Origin: an uncultured bacterium
GTDB taxonomy: Bacteria > Bacillota_I > Bacilli_A > RFN20 > CAG-826
Length of the DNA stretch: 39,805 bases
Direction of reading: 5' to 3'
NCBI GenBank assembly: GCA_949299335.1
Contig: CASGAD010000020.1
Location: 1 to 39,805, forward strand
Shown: piece after piece, positions 8,897 to 18,486 of the stretch
Layout: each line of letters starts with the position of its first letter
Numbering within the stretch: the stretch's first letter is position 1
The notes under the pieces: model-generated
Database searches by the model: none
Told to the model about the DNA's origin: nothing
Seen by the model: the letters and a program-made list of their open reading frames with translations, nothing else
Program-made: the position numbers and the translations under genes

Positions 8897-9505
8897 TTAA
8901 TTTGCTTCAAAAAACGTATTATAAATTGACATATGGTCAATCTTTTTAGTAAATAAACCTGGAAATTTGATGTAATTAATAGCAAGACCACTTATAAAAA
9001 TTAAATAGCACTTAATCTTTTCTTTTAATAAAGGCTTATTAAATGAAGGATGTAAATCTAAATAATCTTGAAAAGCCTCATTAAAATATTTATTTATATC
9101 TTTGCTATCAGGGAATAAAGTTTTAGCGTTTGTTAAATTGAATAATTTTGCAAGCGTATATAAATATAGATAATAACAATCGCTTTGGTTTGTAGAAAAA
9201 ATTAAATCTATAAATACTTGATTAATCTCAACTAAGAAATTTGCGTTAGGTTCTCCTTTAGCCATTACATCTCTAATTTTTCCTTCCACGATATTTTTAC
9301 ATAGTCTCCTATGTTCTTCGTATAAATCTTCTTTACTAGAAAAGTAATGATATAAAAGACCGTGAGAGCATCCAACATGCTTAGATATTTCGTCCATTGT
9401 GACGTTTTTAATACCGACGTTAGCAAACAAAATAAGACTCTTTTCTAAAATTTGAGCCTTTCTTTTATCTTTAATTTCCTCGTTTTGTTTAAATGTTCTA
9501 GGCAT
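8897..9505 (-). CDS. TetR-family regulator of the ABC exporter operon
   Basis: 202 aa repressor. N-terminal helix-turn-helix at about 37-67 (MDEISKHVGCSHGLLYHYF, then SSKEDLYEEH) is typical of TetR/AcrR. The C-terminal ligand domain is divergent, so no inducer can be named. It is the first gene of the tetR-ABC-ABC operon, and a perfect inverted repeat over its own -35 box suggests autoregulation and release of the exporter on ligand binding. The start codon has no Shine-Dalgarno, and +1 is predicted only 2-3 nt upstream, so the mRNA may be nearly leaderless. Confidence 0.92.
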   Translation of the reverse strand: MPRTFKQNEEIKDKRKAQILEKSLILFANVGIKNVTMDEISKHVGCSHGLLYHYFSSKEDLYEEHRRLCKNIVEGKIRDVMAKGEPNANFLVEINQVFIDLIFSTNQSDCYYLYLYTLAKLFNLTNAKTLFPDSKDINKYFNEAFQDYLDLHPSFNKPLLKEKIKCYLIFISGLAINYIKFPGLFTKKIDHMSIYNTFFEAN

Positions 9506-9514
9506 AGCAAATAA

Positions 9515-9544
9515 ATGTTAGTTTCGATTGACTAAAATGTCAAT
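9515..9544 (-). promoter_or_regulatory. tetR-ABC promoter with overlapping operator
   Basis: Minus-strand promoter: perfect TTGACA (complement of 9538-9543), 17-nt spacer, TAACAT (complement of 9515-9520). The 18-nt inverted repeat ATTGAC-TAAAAT-GTCAAT (9527-9544) covers the whole -35 box, as expected for a TetR operator. Confidence 0.7.
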
Positions 9545-9617
9545 ATAAAGAAAGTAATTAAAATTAAAATAAACTAAAAAAGAAAAAAATAAAGGTATAG
9601 AATTGTTATACATATAG

Positions 9618-9639
9618 AAGTAAAAAAAGTTTTTTACTT
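9618..9639. repeat. A/T inverted repeat upstream of pth
   Basis: AAGTAAAAAA-AG-TTTTTTACTT, a 10-bp perfect inverted repeat in the gap between divergent tetR and pth. It overlaps the place where a pth -35 box would lie. TATTAT (9661-9666) is a plausible pth -10. Role uncertain. Confidence 0.35.
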
Positions 9640-9683
9640 TCAAAAAGAAATTCGTAATACTATTATAGGTACTTGGTAAGAAT

Positions 9684-10238
9684 ATGATATTAATTGTAGG
9701 TTTAGGAAATAAAGGTAAGGAATACGAACATACAAGACATAACATGGGATTTGATGTTATTGATAAGTTTGCTGATTCGTTAGGTGTCACTTTTGATAAA
9801 AGTGGTTTTAAAGGAGAGTATGCTAAGGCAAGATATTTTGACGAGGACTTAATCTTATTAAAACCAATGACATATATGAATTTAAGCGGGGATTCTGTCA
9901 TTGAAGTGATGAATTTCTTTAAGATTGATATCGACGATATTATTGTAATTTATGATGATATGGATACACCTATTGGTCATATAAAATTAAAAATTAAAGG
10001 CTCAAGTGGTGGACATAATGGTATTAAGTCGATAATTGCTAGAACTGGGCATGAGGATTTTAAAAGAGTAAAAATTGGAATAGGGCACCCTCTTTTTGGA
10101 GTTATAGATTATGTTTTAAATAAGCCTAATAAAGAAGAAACTATTGAAATCATGAAAGCTCAAGATAACGCAGTTGAAGCTTTAAAAATTGCAATCAAAG
10201 AAAGTTTTAATAAAGCAATGACAATGTTTAATAAATAG
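9684..10238 (+). CDS. pth: Peptidyl-tRNA hydrolase
   Basis: 184 aa, normal length. It cleaves peptidyl-tRNAs that drop off ribosomes and recycles tRNA. Motifs: GLGNKG at the N-terminus with the substrate-binding Asn 9, catalytic His 19 in HTRHNMGF, PMTYMNLSG, IYDDMD (the catalytic-dyad Asp region) and GGHNGIKSI. First gene of the core operon, as in Bacillus (spoVC-mfd). The stop TAG is part of the RBS (AGAGG) for mfd. The RBS of pth itself is weak (GGTAAG). Confidence 0.96.
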   Translation: MILIVGLGNKGKEYEHTRHNMGFDVIDKFADSLGVTFDKSGFKGEYAKARYFDEDLILLKPMTYMNLSGDSVIEVMNFFKIDIDDIIVIYDDMDTPIGHIKLKIKGSSGGHNGIKSIIARTGHEDFKRVKIGIGHPLFGVIDYVLNKPNKEETIEIMKAQDNAVEALKIAIKESFNKAMTMFNK

Positions 10239-10247
10239 AGGTATAAC

Positions 10248-13200
10248 TTGATTAATTTTTTTAAAGAAACATTAGATTTATTCGACACGAAAGAGAAAAA
10301 TTCAAATTATGTTGTAGATCCTTTAATTGGAACTATCTTTTTAACATATAAAAAATTTAATGAAAACAATAAATCAATATTAATTTATGCTCATAACGCC
10401 TATGAGGCTAATTTGATTTTTGAAAAAATTAGTAGTTTTATCCCAAAAGATAAAATTGTATATTTACCATCTAACGAATTAATTAGAGTGGAATATATAA
10501 GCGAATCTAAAGAATTAAAAAGCGAATTAATTTATGGATTATATAGATTAAGAAACGAAAAACATCTTGTTGTAATTGCAACTGCCTCAACAGCAATGAG
10601 ATTTTATCCAAGTATTGAGACGTTTGATAATAGTTTTTTATCATTAAAAGTTGGCGATAAAATCGATATCGAGAAGTTTAAAAACAGCTTAGCAAAAATA
10701 GGATATATAAGAGTTAATAAAATAGATCAATCTTTAGAATATGCTTTTAGGGGCGGAGTAATTGATATATTTACTTTAAATTATGAAAATCCAATAAGAA
10801 TTGAATTATTTGATGATGAGATAGAATCAATTAGACTTTTTAATATTGATACCCAAACTTCATATAAAAAAATAAATGAATGTGTAATCATTCCTGCTTC
10901 AATAAATTTATTAAATGAAGATGAAATTGCTAAGGCAAAAAATAAAATAGTTTATCAATTAGAGAATGACTATAAAACAAGGAGTGAAGAAGAAAAAGAG
11001 GAATTAAAAACTAATGTTGAAGAAGATATTAGAGAAATTTTAGAGAGCGGATTTAGCAACAAAAATTATAAATATTATGGGTTTTTGCAGGATTTTCATA
11101 CCAGTTTGATAGATTTTATGCCTAACTCAAAAGTAATTGTTACCTCGAAAGATGATTTTGAAAAATCAAGAAGTACATTATTAAAAGAGTCACAAGAGTT
11201 TTTATTAGAACTTCAACATAATCAAAAAGCCATATCTCATTTAGAGTATTTTAATGAAAGAGCCGCATTATTCACTAATGCTATTTCAACTACAATATTA
11301 AATAGGTTTTATATATCGAAGGATGATGTATCCATTCCTTTAAGAGGTGTACAAGAGTTAAACTCAAAAGAGAAAAACCTTAAATTAATAATTGAGTTTT
11401 TCGTCTCTCAAAACTATAAATTGGTTTTAACTTTTTCTAATGAAAATGAAAAAGAGTTAATAATTGAGACTTTAAAAAAACTAGATATTAATTATTCGTA
11501 TAGTGAAGAATTACGATTTGACGAGACTAGTGTTGTAACAGTATCTAAAAGTATATTTGATTTATCCTTTGAGTTACCTCAAGAGAATATCATAGTTCTT
11601 TCACCGAGTTATTTATTTAGCTCAAAAGGGACTATTAAAGCTTATACTACTAAGTTTAAAGAAGGAAAAATTATTGAGAGCTTTGAAGAACTTGAACCTG
11701 GTGATTATGTTGTTCATGAAAAATATGGCATTGGAAAATTTTCTAAAATTGAAACTATAGATATAGATGGTAAACATAACGACTATATTGAAATTTTATA
11801 TGCTAACGATGACAAACTTTATATTCCTTTGTATCAATTTAATTTGATTAGAAAATATGTTGGAAAAGAAGGTAGTGTACCCAGGCTTACAAATATTGGA
11901 ACAAAGCAACGGGAAAAAACCAAAAAGAAAATCAAAGAAAAAATAAACGATTTAGCGGATAGGCTACTATCTTTATATCAAGAGAGAGCTAAAATCCCAG
12001 GATTTGCTTTTGAAAAGGACGATGATATTCAAAAGTCTTTTGAAATCAGTTTTTCGCACGACTTAACGAAAGATCAAAGAAAATGTGTTGAAGAAATTAA
12101 AGAGGATATGGAAAAGCCACATCCAATGGATAGACTTCTTTGTGGTGATGTAGGATTTGGAAAAACCGAGGTTGCCTTAGAGGTTGCTATGAAAGCTATT
12201 TTAAGTGGCAAACAAGTGTGCTTTTTGTGTCCTACCACATTACTAGCGATGCAACATTATAAGGTTGCAATCGAACGTTTTAAAGAATTTCCTGTAAAAA
12301 TTGAAATTTTGACTAGAATGGTAAATCCACAAAAGGAGAAGTCTATTAAAGAGCTTTTACAAGAAGGAAAAGTTGATCTTTTAATAGGAACGCATAAGGT
12401 TTTATCTAAAGATATAATCTTTAAAGATTTAGGACTACTTATCATTGATGAAGAACAAAGATTTGGTGTAGAACAAAAAGAAAAAATAAAAGAAATGCAT
12501 AAAAATATAGATGTATTGACTTTAAGTGCAACCCCTATCCCAAGAACTTTACAGTCTAGTTTAGTGGGATTAAAGAGTATTTCAACAATTGAGACGCCTC
12601 CAGAAGGAAGATTTCCTATACAAACCTATGTTATTAATTATGATGAGGGTGTAATTAAAGAAATTATTCAACGTGAATTAGGCAGAAAGGGTCAAGTTTA
12701 TTATTTATATAATGATATTGCTTTGCTAGGTAAAAAGGCATTGGTTTTACAAAAGATGGTGCCTGAAGCTCGTATAGGAATCGTTCATGCAAGAATGGAC
12801 AAAGAAGATATTGATGATGTTATGAGTAGTTTCTATAGTGGAGATATCGATATTTTACTTGCAACCACAATTATTGAAAACGGAATTGATGTTAGAAATG
12901 CAAACCTATTATTAGTTGAGAATGCAGATAGATTTGGATTAGCTCAACTTTATCAAATTAAAGGTAGAGTTGGAAGAGGTGATAGAATGGCTTTTGCCTA
13001 CTTAATGATTAAGCAAAACAAAAAGTTAACTGATGATGCTAAAAAAAGGCTTAAAGCAATTCAAGATTTCACTGAATTAGGAAGTGGATATAAAATCGCT
13101 CAAAGAGATTTATTAATTCGTGGAGCGGGTGATATTCTTGGGCCTGAACAAGCTGGTTTTGTTGATTCAGTAGGTATTGATATGTATATTCGTTTATTAA

Positions 13201-13724
13201 ACGAAACTATCAAGGAGAAAAAAGGTGAAAGAGAAGAAAATAGGAATATTAAATCGCTTAATACAATTGATGGTTATATTCCTCAAAAGTTCGCAAAAAG
13301 CGATGAAAAGCTTGAAATTTATCAAAAAATATTACAAACAACTTCAATACCTTTGCTCAATGATTTAAAAGCAACAATTATTGACCAATATGGAAAGTTA
13401 CCTGATAGTGTTTCCTCTCTTTTTATTAAAAGAGCAGTTGATATCTATTTAAGTGAAGAGGAATTTAAAACTTATAATGAGTATCCTAAATACGTTAAAG
13501 TAGTTTTAAGTGATAAATTTTCCACAATTAATGGAATAGGGACAAGTTTATTTACTGCTTTAATAAAATTTGTAAATAGAATTAAAATGTCTTATAAAGA
13601 TAAATTAATTAATATAGACATTGATAAAAATGATGAGTGGGTTTTTACACTTTTAGATGTGTTAGAGGTAGTGCATAAAGTATATGCCTCTCAAAGAAAG
13701 GCGAAAATAGTTGATGAGAATTGA
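10248..13724 (+). CDS. mfd: Transcription-repair coupling factor
   Basis: 1158 aa, full length. DNA translocase that removes stalled RNA polymerase and recruits UvrA to lesions. Domains: degenerate UvrB-like region (about 1-330), CarD-like polymerase-interaction domain about 482-545 (LEPGDYVVHEKYGIGKF), RecG-like helicase with Walker A GDVGFGKTE about 632 and DEEQRFG about 733, then the TRCF C-terminal domain that holds UvrA binding in check. It starts at TTG 10248, with AGAGG 6 nt upstream. The 3' end overlaps rqcP by 11 nt. TGA is the stop and is followed directly by TAA. Confidence 0.96.
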   Translation: MINFFKETLDLFDTKEKNSNYVVDPLIGTIFLTYKKFNENNKSILIYAHNAYEANLIFEKISSFIPKDKIVYLPSNELIRVEYISESKELKSELIYGLYRLRNEKHLVVIATASTAMRFYPSIETFDNSFLSLKVGDKIDIEKFKNSLAKIGYIRVNKIDQSLEYAFRGGVIDIFTLNYENPIRIELFDDEIESIRLFNIDTQTSYKKINECVIIPASINLLNEDEIAKAKNKIVYQLENDYKTRSEEEKEELKTNVEEDIREILESGFSNKNYKYYGFLQDFHTSLIDFMPNSKVIVTSKDDFEKSRSTLLKESQEFLLELQHNQKAISHLEYFNERAALFTNAISTTILNRFYISKDDVSIPLRGVQELNSKEKNLKLIIEFFVSQNYKLVLTFSNENEKELIIETLKKLDINYSYSEELRFDETSVVTVSKSIFDLSFELPQENIIVLSPSYLFSSKGTIKAYTTKFKEGKIIESFEELEPGDYVVHEKYGIGKFSKIETIDIDGKHNDYIEILYANDDKLYIPLYQFNLIRKYVGKEGSVPRLTNIGTKQREKTKKKIKEKINDLADRLLSLYQERAKIPGFAFEKDDDIQKSFEISFSHDLTKDQRKCVEEIKEDMEKPHPMDRLLCGDVGFGKTEVALEVAMKAILSGKQVCFLCPTTLLAMQHYKVAIERFKEFPVKIEILTRMVNPQKEKSIKELLQEGKVDLLIGTHKVLSKDIIFKDLGLLIIDEEQRFGVEQKEKIKEMHKNIDVLTLSATPIPRTLQSSLVGLKSISTIETPPEGRFPIQTYVINYDEGVIKEIIQRELGRKGQVYYLYNDIALLGKKALVLQKMVPEARIGIVHARMDKEDIDDVMSSFYSGDIDILLATTIIENGIDVRNANLLLVENADRFGLAQLYQIKGRVGRGDRMAFAYLMIKQNKKLTDDAKKRLKAIQDFTELGSGYKIAQRDLLIRGAGDILGPEQAGFVDSVGIDMYIRLLNETIKEKKGEREENRNIKSLNTIDGYIPQKFAKSDEKLEIYQKILQTTSIPLLNDLKATIIDQYGKLPDSVSSLFIKRAVDIYLSEEEFKTYNEYPKYVKVVLSDKFSTINGIGTSLFTALIKFVNRIKMSYKDKLINIDIDKNDEWVFTLLDVLEVVHKVYASQRKAKIVDEN

Positions 13725-13983
13725 TAAATATTTAAAATTAACAAGATTAATTAAAAGAAGAACAGTTGCTAAAGAATTACTAGACAGAGGACTTTTTACT
13801 ATTAATGGTAAAGTTGCTAAGCCTTCTAGCGAAGTGAATGAAGGAGATTTAATTGTTTTGCCTCTTGGACGCCATAAATTAACAATTAAAGTAGTTAAAA
13901 TTGCTAGTTACGCTAAAAAAGAAGTGGCTCAAGATTTATATGAATTAATAAGCGATGAAGTAATTGAGACTAATGAAGACTAA
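13714..13983 (+). CDS. rqcP: S4-domain ribosome quality control protein RqcP (YabO)
   Basis: 89 aa S4 RNA-binding protein starting MRIDKYLKLTRLIKRRTVAK, close to Bacillus YabO/RqcP by memory. In that family RqcP binds obstructed 50S subunits and works with RqcH on alanine tailing of stalled chains. Context matches: it directly follows mfd, as yabO does within the Bacillus cluster. ATG 13714 is chosen; TTG 13711 is in frame one codon earlier. The RBS AAAGG (13697-13701) lies inside mfd. The neighbouring Bacillus genes yabP, yabQ and divIC are absent. Confidence 0.88.
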   Translation: MRIDKYLKLTRLIKRRTVAKELLDRGLFTINGKVAKPSSEVNEGDLIVLPLGRHKLTIKVVKIASYAKKEVAQDLYELISDEVIETNED

Positions 13984-15193
13984 TTTAGATAAAAAGAAAA
14001 AATATATTTTAGCTTGTAGTTATGGACCAGATTCCATGGCCTTATTTTCTTATTTAGTTAAAGAAAATATATATTTCGAAATTGCCCATGTAAATTATCA
14101 TATTTTAAAACAAGCTGATGATGATGAAAAAGGCATTATGAAAGAAGCTAGTAAGTATAATATCAAAGTGCATGCTTTAGAAACTCATATGCCTAAAGGG
14201 GTAAACGAAGAAGATTGGGCTAGAGATATTCGATATGATTATTTTGAAAAAGTGTCTATAGAGACTGGGATTAAAGATGTTTTAGTAGCACATAATGAAG
14301 ATGATTTAATCGAGACTTATTTTTTACAAAAAGAAAGAAATAATGTCGTTAGTTATTTTGGCTTAAAAGAAGTTTTAATTAGAAAAAACTATAATGTAGT
14401 TAGACCTTTATTAGGCTACTCAAAAAAATATTTATTAGATTATTGTATAGAAAATAATATTCCATATTCCATAGATCCATCTAACTTTGACTCAAAGTTT
14501 AAACGCAATAAATTTAGAAACGACATAGTTTCAAAGTTAACTCGTGAAGAAAGAAATGCTATTTTAATTGAAATTCAAAATAAAAACGCTGAAATTGCAA
14601 AGTTTTTAAGTTTAAATAAAAGATTTTTTAAAAAGAAAACATTATTAATTAATAAAGATTTTTTAAAAGAAATTAGTGATGATAAGTTTGACATCCTATT
14701 GATTGAATTGCTTAAAAAAAGCGACATTTATGTTCCGATTTCAAAGGGCGCAAGTAAAGAAATTTATTTAGCAATTAAGTCTAAAAAAGGAAATTGGAAA
14801 TACCCTTTAAAGCCTAATTTATACCTATATTATGAGTATGGATTATTGTCTATTCACGAAGATCAAAACGATTATGTGTATAAAATTGATAAACCAGATG
14901 TTAGTGGTGTGTTTATGATTAATTCAAAGGCTAAAAACTTTGATTTAGTAAAAGAAAAATTTCCTCTATTTATTAAAAATGTTAAGCCTAATGAAACATA
15001 TTTTTATGACGGAAAATCATTAAAAGTTAATCGTGAATTTATTTCTTGGAAAGTCCCTCTTTCAATTAGAAGCGTTTGGCCTGGAATATACGATAGTGAT
15101 ATGAACTTAATTTATGTTCCGAAATATCAAACTGGGCGCAATATTAAAGGAGATGGATTACTTAAATTTAACCTTAATGATATTTATGAGTAA
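13973..15193 (+). CDS. tilS: tRNA(Ile)-lysidine synthase
   Basis: 406 aa. It modifies C34 of the CAU-anticodon tRNA-Ile to lysidine using ATP and lysine, so the tRNA reads AUA; essential in most bacteria. The PP-loop is ACSYGPDSMALF (about 14-25), where the usual SGGxDS reads SYGPDS: the second Gly is replaced by Tyr. The downstream motif DNxxED is partly kept (AHNEDDLIETYFLQ), as is the DxSNxxxxxxRNxxR stretch (DPSNFDSKFKRNKFRND). The C-terminus is poorly conserved. ATG 13973 overlaps the end of rqcP; TTG 13964 is an alternative start. In Bacillus hprT comes next; here ftsH does. Confidence 0.9.
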   Translation: MKTNLDKKKKYILACSYGPDSMALFSYLVKENIYFEIAHVNYHILKQADDDEKGIMKEASKYNIKVHALETHMPKGVNEEDWARDIRYDYFEKVSIETGIKDVLVAHNEDDLIETYFLQKERNNVVSYFGLKEVLIRKNYNVVRPLLGYSKKYLLDYCIENNIPYSIDPSNFDSKFKRNKFRNDIVSKLTREERNAILIEIQNKNAEIAKFLSLNKRFFKKKTLLINKDFLKEISDDKFDILLIELLKKSDIYVPISKGASKEIYLAIKSKKGNWKYPLKPNLYLYYEYGLLSIHEDQNDYVYKIDKPDVSGVFMINSKAKNFDLVKEKFPLFIKNVKPNETYFYDGKSLKVNREFISWKVPLSIRSVWPGIYDSDMNLIYVPKYQTGRNIKGDGLLKFNLNDIYE

Positions 15194-15203
15194 GTAAAAA
15201 GTT

Positions 15204-15231
15204 TTGTAAAATTATTTATTAAATGTACAAT
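15204..15231 (+). promoter_or_regulatory. Predicted ftsH promoter
   Basis: TTGTAA (15204-15209), 16-nt spacer, TACAAT (15226-15231), in the 120-nt gap after tilS. This makes ftsH-dus a separately controlled unit with a leader of about 75 nt. Confidence 0.5.
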
Positions 15232-15255
15232 AAATATCGTATCGGTAAATAAGTT

Positions 15256-15271
15256 ACTTTATTTATAAAGT
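15256..15271 (+). repeat. Inverted repeat in the ftsH leader
   Basis: ACTTTAT-TT-ATAAAGT, a perfect 7-bp inverted repeat between the promoter and the RBS. It is neither a CIRCE nor a CtsR box. Could be an operator or a weak leader hairpin. Confidence 0.3.
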
Positions 15272-15313
15272 ATTCATAGTTATATCTATTGACTGAAATG
15301 AAAGGAGAAAAGA

Positions 15314-17446
15314 ATGGAAAAGAAGAAAAACTCTAGATGGTATAGTTTCCTAATTTATGCAGTTATTATTGCCTTAATTGCTTTTTTAGTTTATTTCATT
15401 TTTAATCAAACAAATCAAAGATACAAATATATCGCTAGTTCTGATGCAATTCAACTTGTTCAAAAAGACCAAGATGATAGTCAAAGCTACGATATTTATC
15501 AAGCAAAAGCAGAAGCTAATGGTAATCAAGTTACTTTTTATTTTTCTACGATTGAAAAGAGCGCAACAAATACAAGTGAATATACTGTAACTAGCTTTTA
15601 CACAACATTCATTTATAGTGATTATTACACACCAGTTATTACAACTGCAGATAGTAATTCCAAAATTACAATTTATGAAGCTGTTGTAGAACAAATCAAT
15701 AGATCAAAAGGAAAAGACACTTATCCTTCCACGGTAACTAGTTCAATGTATTATGAAAGTGCACAATATCAAGAAAGTGCCTTAATGAGTTGGTTACCAA
15801 CAATTATTAGTACAGTTTTAATTATTGCTTTAGGATTTATCTTCTTTAGATTTTTAATGAATAGTGCTGGTGGTAATCAAGCCGCACTTGAATTTAATAA
15901 GTCTAAGGCTAGAAGAATCGATGATAGCAAAGTTAAATTTAAAGATGTCGCAGGTTGTGATGAAGAAAAAGCTGAAATGATGGAACTTGTTGACTATTTG
16001 AAGAATCCTAAAAAGTACACAAAATGTGGTGCTAAATTGCCAAAAGGTTTCTTACTAGTCGGTCCTCCAGGTACAGGTAAAACACTTTTAGCTAAAGCTG
16101 TTGCTGGAGAAGTTGGTGTTCCTTTCTTCTCAATTTCTGGTTCTGACTTCGTTGAAATGTTTGTTGGTGCTGGTGCTGGAAGAGTTAGAGATTTGTTTAA
16201 GACAGCTAAACAAAATGCTCCTTGTGTTGTATTTATTGATGAAATTGATGCTGTTGGTAGACAAAGAGGTGCTGGTCTTGGTGGAGGTAACGACGAAAGA
16301 GAGCAAACCCTTAACCAATTACTTGTTGAGTTAGACGGTTTTGAAGAAAATTCTGGAGTCATTATCATTGCTGCAACCAATAGAGCTGATGTTCTTGATC
16401 CTGCATTATTAAGAGCCGGACGTTTTGATAGACAAATTACAGTTAATTTACCTGATAGAAAAGGTAGAGAAGCAATCTTTAAAGTTCATGCAAGCAATAA
16501 GAAGATTGACCCATCAATTGATTTTGATCAATTAGCAAAAAGAACAGTTGGATTTAGCGGTGCTGATATTGCTAATATTCTTAACGAAGCTGCAATTCTT
16601 GCTGTTAGAGGCGGCAGAGAAATGGTTGTTATGGCTGATATCGATGAAGCTATCGATAGAAGAATTGCTGGACCTGCAAAATCTAATAAGCAAATGCAAG
16701 AAAAAGAAAGAAGACAAGTTGCATATCACGAAGCAGGACACGCAATCATTGGTCTTACCTTACCTAACGCAGACAAAGTTAGAAAAATTACAATTATTCC
16801 ACGTGGCCAAACTGGCGGACATGTTTTAATGGGACCTGAAGACGATAGATTCCTTCTCACCAAGAGTGAATTAGAAGCAGAAATCTGTGGATTCCTTGGT
16901 GGAAGATCTAGTGAAGAAATTTTCTTTAAAGATGTATCAACTGGCGCAAGTAATGATATTGAAAGAGCAACTCAAATTGCTAGATCAATGGTAGTTGAAT
17001 ATGGTATGTCTTCATTAGGACCAATTCAATACGAGAAAAATACAGGTAGTGTCTTCCTTGGAAGAGACTATAATTCACAAAAGAATTTCTCTGTTGCTGT
17101 TCAAGATGAAATCGATAAAGAAATTAGAAAGATTATTGAAAATGCTCATAGTTTAGCTTTATCAATAATTGAAAAGAGAAAAGATGATGTTATTTTAATT
17201 GCTGAAACATTACTTACTCATGAAACTATTACCGAAGAAGAAATTAGTTACTTATTAGAACATCGTGAATTACCACCTGAAAAGGTAAGTCAAAAAGATG
17301 CTGCTATGAGTAGCACTAATACTTTGAAAGAAAACGAAACAAAAGAAAGTGAAAACAAACCTGAAAACGAAGTTAAAGATGTAACAAGTGAAAACGCTAC
17401 TCAAGAAACTTCAAGTTCAGAAAACGTAACTCCAAAAGAAAATTAA
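15314..17446 (+). CDS. ftsH: ATP-dependent zinc metalloprotease FtsH
   Basis: 710 aa membrane-bound AAA+ protease degrading damaged membrane proteins and regulators. TM helix about 10-30, extracytoplasmic domain about 31-155, second TM about 158-180. Walker A GPPGTGKT about 250, Walker B VVFIDEID about 307, second region of homology with RAGRFDR, zinc site HEAGH 472-476. The tail (from about 660) is rich in Glu, Asn, Ser and Thr and looks disordered. RBS AAAGGAG. It is followed 1 nt later by dus. Confidence 0.97.
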   Translation: MEKKKNSRWYSFLIYAVIIALIAFLVYFIFNQTNQRYKYIASSDAIQLVQKDQDDSQSYDIYQAKAEANGNQVTFYFSTIEKSATNTSEYTVTSFYTTFIYSDYYTPVITTADSNSKITIYEAVVEQINRSKGKDTYPSTVTSSMYYESAQYQESALMSWLPTIISTVLIIALGFIFFRFLMNSAGGNQAALEFNKSKARRIDDSKVKFKDVAGCDEEKAEMMELVDYLKNPKKYTKCGAKLPKGFLLVGPPGTGKTLLAKAVAGEVGVPFFSISGSDFVEMFVGAGAGRVRDLFKTAKQNAPCVVFIDEIDAVGRQRGAGLGGGNDEREQTLNQLLVELDGFEENSGVIIIAATNRADVLDPALLRAGRFDRQITVNLPDRKGREAIFKVHASNKKIDPSIDFDQLAKRTVGFSGADIANILNEAAILAVRGGREMVVMADIDEAIDRRIAGPAKSNKQMQEKERRQVAYHEAGHAIIGLTLPNADKVRKITIIPRGQTGGHVLMGPEDDRFLLTKSELEAEICGFLGGRSSEEIFFKDVSTGASNDIERATQIARSMVVEYGMSSLGPIQYEKNTGSVFLGRDYNSQKNFSVAVQDEIDKEIRKIIENAHSLALSIIEKRKDDVILIAETLLTHETITEEEISYLLEHRELPPEKVSQKDAAMSSTNTLKENETKESENKPENEVKDVTSENATQETSSSENVTPKEN

Positions 17447-17447
17447 A

Positions 17448-18410
17448 ATGGATTTAACAATTAAGGATTTAAAATTGAAAGGGAAAGTTATTCTTGCTCC
17501 GATGGCAGGAATAACTTCTTTTTCTTACAGAAAATTTATGAATAAATTTAATCCAGCAATTACTTATACTGAAATGATAAGTGATTGTGGTTTAATCTAT
17601 GGGAATAAAAAGACTTTTGAGATGTTAAAAACTGATGGCAGTGATAGACCACTTGGAGTCCAATTATTTGGAGGAAAAAAAGAAACATTATTAAAAGCTA
17701 TTGAGATTTTAGAAAACACAGGAATTAATTATGACGTTTTAGATATTAATTTAGCATGTCCTGTAAATAAGGTTGTTAAGTCAAATGGTGGTTCAACTTG
17801 GCTAAAAGATCAAGATGCTTTACTTGATTTAATGACAGCAATAGTCAAAAAGTCTTCTAAACCAGTAAGTGCTAAAATTAGACTTGGCTATAATGAAATT
17901 AATGTTAATGAGACTGTCCAGACTTTAGAAAAGGCCGGAGTAAGTTTTATTATGATTCATGCTAGAACAAGAAAGGATTTATATCATGGAAAACCAAGAT
18001 TTGAGGAACTTTCAAAAGTTAGGGATTTAATTAAAATTCCTTTTGGAGTAAGTGGAGATATTTATACACCAGTAGATGCTATTAACGCTTTAAAAATAAC
18101 TAGAGCTGATGCAATTTTAGTAGCTAGAGGTGGAGTAGGAAATCCACTATTAATCACTAACATTAATCGCCTTTTAAACAATGAACCACTTGAAGAAACA
18201 ACTTTCGAAAAACAAGTGAACTATTTTAATGAATATAAAAGTTTATTAGTTTTAGAAAAAGGTGAAGCGATTGCCACATCTATTTTAAAAGGAATAGCGC
18301 CTAAATTCTTTTTAATGTTCAAAGATAAATATAAAGAATTGCGTAAATCTTTGGTTTTTGCAACGAATTTAAATGAATTTGATGAAATAATCGCAAAGTT
18401 TTCAAAATAA
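17448..18410 (+). CDS. dusB: tRNA-dihydrouridine synthase
   Basis: 320 aa FMN-dependent enzyme reducing uridines in tRNA. TIM barrel starts LKGKVILAPMAGITSFSYRKF; NLACPVNKVVKSNGG carries the catalytic Cys 104; MIHARTRKDLYHGKP and ILVARGGVGNP bind FMN/phosphate. Its position between ftsH and lysS is that of Bacillus dusB (yacF), though which uridine it modifies is not provable here. It begins 1 nt after the ftsH stop without a clear RBS, so coupling is likely. Confidence 0.92.
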   Translation: MDLTIKDLKLKGKVILAPMAGITSFSYRKFMNKFNPAITYTEMISDCGLIYGNKKTFEMLKTDGSDRPLGVQLFGGKKETLLKAIEILENTGINYDVLDINLACPVNKVVKSNGGSTWLKDQDALLDLMTAIVKKSSKPVSAKIRLGYNEINVNETVQTLEKAGVSFIMIHARTRKDLYHGKPRFEELSKVRDLIKIPFGVSGDIYTPVDAINALKITRADAILVARGGVGNPLLITNINRLLNNEPLEETTFEKQVNYFNEYKSLLVLEKGEAIATSILKGIAPKFFLMFKDKYKELRKSLVFATNLNEFDEIIAKFSK

Positions 18411-18450
18411 TTTTTACTAATTTAAAATATTCAATTATTATTTATTGAAA

Positions 18451-18479
18451 TTGACTTTTAAATTATTGCCTAGTATAAA
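18451..18479 (+). promoter_or_regulatory. Promoter of the two-component operon (leaderless)
   Basis: TTGACT (18451-18456), exactly 17 nt, TATAAA (18474-18479). Seven bases later comes ATG 18487, so +1 falls at the start codon. No Shine-Dalgarno lies before this ATG. Confidence 0.7.
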
Positions 18480-18486
18480 TTTATTT

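Noticed and set aside
9518-9901. 127-aa minus-strand open frame overlapping pth
   Set aside because: Mostly antisense to pth, low-complexity, and it crosses the tetR promoter region.
13711-13724. Mycoplasma code (TGA = Trp) suggested by the AT-rich genome
   Set aside because: mfd and walJ end at TGA exactly where homologues end, and the Trp codons checked are TGG.
15994-16380. 128-aa minus-strand open frame inside ftsH
   Set aside because: Antisense shadow of the conserved AAA domain; no RBS and no recognisable protein.
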